Below, piece after piece: positions 6,721-8,030 of a stretch of DNA of 8,030 nucleotides (position 1 is the stretch's first letter; every line of letters begins with the position of its first letter). Source of the stretch: Bryobacteraceae bacterium (GTDB lineage Bacteria; Acidobacteriota; Terriglobia; Bryobacterales; Bryobacteraceae); contig CANGVB010000138.1 in the NCBI GenBank assembly GCA_947456995.1, positions 1-8,030 on the forward strand. The letters run 5' to 3'. A model generated the notes under the pieces. The model ran no database searches and had not been told where the DNA came from. It saw nothing but the letters and a program-made list of their open reading frames with translations. The translations under genes were made by a program, and so were the position numbers.

Positions 6721-6829
6721 TGCTAGGCTTTGGGCTCCGTGCAATGATCGGCCGCAAACCCCGCCAGGTCCGGAAGGAAGCAACGGTAGTGGTTTAGCTC
6801 GTGTGCCGCGGATCACCCGGAGTCTAGCA
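6721..6829 (+). ncRNA. ffs: signal recognition particle RNA, small bacterial type (4.5S RNA)
   Basis: The RNA scaffold that binds Ffh and directs membrane and secretory proteins to the translocon. The diagnostic helix-8 motif AGGTCCGGAAGGAAGCA lies at 6766-6782, with the GGAA tetraloop at 6772-6775. The ends pair: TGCTAG (6721-6726) with CTAGCA (6824-6829), continuing inward through G-U and C-G pairs to GGG (6732-6734) with CCC (6816-6818), and TCCGTG (6736-6741) with the strand at 6807-6812. The result is a roughly 109-base rod without an Alu domain. No terminator hairpin with T-run follows, so the 3' end is probably made by processing, or the transcript runs into dnaX 28 bases downstream. 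Exact ends are inferred from pairing. Confidence 0.95.
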
Positions 6830-6833
6830 TAAC

Positions 6834-6839
6834 TATAAG
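6834..6839 (+). promoter_or_regulatory. possible -10 box for dnaX
   Basis: TATAAG just after the SRP RNA, with a start predicted near 6845-6847, would give a leader of only about a dozen bases. No -35 match was found upstream, where the SRP RNA constrains the sequence. Read-through from the SRP RNA promoter is the alternative. Confidence 0.25.
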
Positions 6840-6857
6840 TTAATACAACCCCACACA

Positions 6858-8030
6858 ATGTCCTATCAGGTTATCGCACGCAAGTATCGTCCCAGCGATT
6901 TTGATGAGCTGATTGGTCAGGAGCATGTCAAGCACACGCTCGACAATGCAATCACTCAAAAGCGAATTGCCCACGGCTATATTTTTGCCGGCCAGCGGGG
7001 TACGGGCAAAACGACAGTCGCGCGCATTATGGCCCGCTGTCTGAACTGTGTGGATGGCCCAACGGCGAATCCCTGTGGCAAATGTTCTTCCTGTATTGAA
7101 GTGGTGCAGGGAAATGCGATCGATGTGATCGAAATCGACGCCGCCTCCAATCGCGGCATTAATGAAATGCGCGAATTGCGTGAGAATGTGCGCTTTCGTC
7201 CGTCGCGAGACCGGTATAAAGTTTTCATTATCGACGAAGCGCACCAGATCACCACTGAGGCCTTCAACGCTCTGCTCAAAACGCTGGAAGAGCCACCGGA
7301 ATGGGCAGTCTTTATCCTATGCACGACTGAAACGCACAAGATCCCAGTAACGATTGCTTCGCGCTGCCAGCAGTTCAGTTTCCGTTCGGTTGAGTTTGCC
7401 GAAGTGATGGAGCGGATGCGTTATATCTGCAAGCAGGAAGGCATTGATGCCGATGATGATGCGCTTGCGGTGTTGGCTCAGACGGGTGAGGGGAGCGTTC
7501 GTGATTCCCTTTCGGCTCTGGACCAGGCGATTGCCTGTTGCGGGACTACGCTCAAGGCGACAGAAGTACGGCAGTTGCTGGGGATTTTTGGGATTGATTC
7601 TCTTGGGGACGTCTCCCAGGCGCTGGTAAAGCAGGATTCGGCGCGAATGCTTGAGATTGTGATGGAGCTGGAGCGGTCTGGCCAGAGCTTGCAGCATTTC
7701 TGTCGTGAGCTGGCGCGTTATTTCCGCAATTTGCTTGTGGCGAAGGTGACGGGGCCGGCTACTCGTTTGATTGCTGCCTCGCCTTCAGAAATCAAACGCA
7801 TGGTGGAGACAGCCGAGAATTTTTCTGAGCTTGATCTGACCCGGTATCTGCAGTTGACACTGGATTTGTTTCGAGACTTGCAGCATTCGTTGCAGCCCCG
7901 CTTGCACATGGAGTTGGGCTTGATCCGGATGGTGCAGACCGGTAAGCTGACGGCAATCGAAGAAGTGCTGGCGAGTTTGCCGCAATCGAGGCCGGTGGCG
8001 TTGAGCGCTGCGGCGAGTGCGCCTCGTGAG
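6858..8030 (+). CDS. dnaX: DNA polymerase III subunit gamma/tau, 3'-truncated by window end
   Basis: The motor subunit of the clamp loader, which opens and loads the beta sliding clamp at the replication fork. 391 codons are open to the last base; full-length proteins are usually 500-650 aa, so the tau C-terminal part is missing. Visible features: N-terminal 'SYQVIARKYRPSDFDELIGQ' (2-21); Walker A GQRGTGKT (45-52); zinc module with Cys61, Cys73, Cys76 and Cys79; 'IDAASNRGI' (93-101); Walker B FIIDEAH (123-129); 'LLKTLEEPP' (139-147); sensor 1 'CTTET' (155-159); the arginine-finger 'SRC' (168-170); and sensor 2 'GSVRDSLSALDQA' (212-224). The domain III collar follows to about 370, and an Ala/Ser/Pro-rich linker starts at about 372. 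No Shine-Dalgarno is visible before the ATG, whose leader reads AATACAACCCCACACA. The upstream SRP RNA is a common neighbour. No A-AAA-AAG frameshift site is seen in the part present. Confidence 0.97.
   Translation, partial: MSYQVIARKYRPSDFDELIGQEHVKHTLDNAITQKRIAHGYIFAGQRGTGKTTVARIMARCLNCVDGPTANPCGKCSSCIEVVQGNAIDVIEIDAASNRGINEMRELRENVRFRPSRDRYKVFIIDEAHQITTEAFNALLKTLEEPPEWAVFILCTTETHKIPVTIASRCQQFSFRSVEFAEVMERMRYICKQEGIDADDDALAVLAQTGEGSVRDSLSALDQAIACCGTTLKATEVRQLLGIFGIDSLGDVSQALVKQDSARMLEIVMELERSGQSLQHFCRELARYFRNLLVAKVTGPATRLIAASPSEIKRMVETAENFSELDLTRYLQLTLDLFRDLQHSLQPRLHMELGLIRMVQTGKLTAIEEVLASLPQSRPVALSAAASAPRE

Noticed and set aside
6840..7339. Two minus-strand ORFs opposite the start of dnaX
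   Set aside because: The plus strand codes for the clamp-loader ATPase with Walker A, zinc and Walker B motifs in an open frame from 6858 to the window end.
1..8030. CRISPR array, insertion sequence, tRNA, toxin-antitoxin or prophage genes
   Set aside because: No regularly spaced direct repeats, transposase motifs, tRNA cloverleaf or phage-like genes were found on either strand by eye.

Overview
The window looks like a chromosomal segment of an Acidobacteriota bacterium, most likely of the Solibacter/Bryobacter type. The main clue is a secreted protein with the TIGR03437-type domain (paired 'PCCAGVDQ' and 'GCYVPL' motifs), which is abundant in that group and uncommon elsewhere. The other genes are housekeeping or transport genes with similar, moderately GC-rich codon use. 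No mobile element, phage gene, tRNA, CRISPR array or other sign of recent transfer was seen.

Layout. (1) 7-1110, minus: ychF/OLA1-type ATPase, complete. (2) 1111-1176: a 66-bp divergent promoter region with a 7-bp inverted repeat. (3) 1177-3995, plus: a two-gene unit joined by an ATGA overlap, a 556-aa secreted TIGR03437-domain protein and a 383-aa probable secreted beta-propeller protein of the YncE/YVTN type. (4) 3992-6156, minus: a beta-carbonic anhydrase followed by a SulP anion transporter, joined by a TAGTG stop/start overlap. The transporter's stop codon interlocks with the stop of the propeller gene. (5) 6253-6639, minus: a possible 128-aa secreted protein of unknown function, perhaps the first gene of the carbonic anhydrase unit. 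(6) 6721-6829, plus: a small bacterial SRP RNA (4.5S RNA) that folds end to end, with a plausible -10 box at the right distance. (7) From 6858 to the window end, plus: dnaX, 391 codons, cut by the window edge.

Functional reading. The carbonic anhydrase and SulP transporter form a plausible inorganic-carbon module: the enzyme interconverts CO2 and bicarbonate beside a transporter likely to carry bicarbonate or a related anion. The SRP RNA-dnaX neighbourhood is a conserved bacterial arrangement. The two secreted proteins are probably co-translated and act outside the cytoplasm, but their role is unknown. I see no convincing new defence or mobile system. The least understood parts are the C-terminal 290 residues of the TIGR03437 protein, its propeller partner, and the small secreted ORF.
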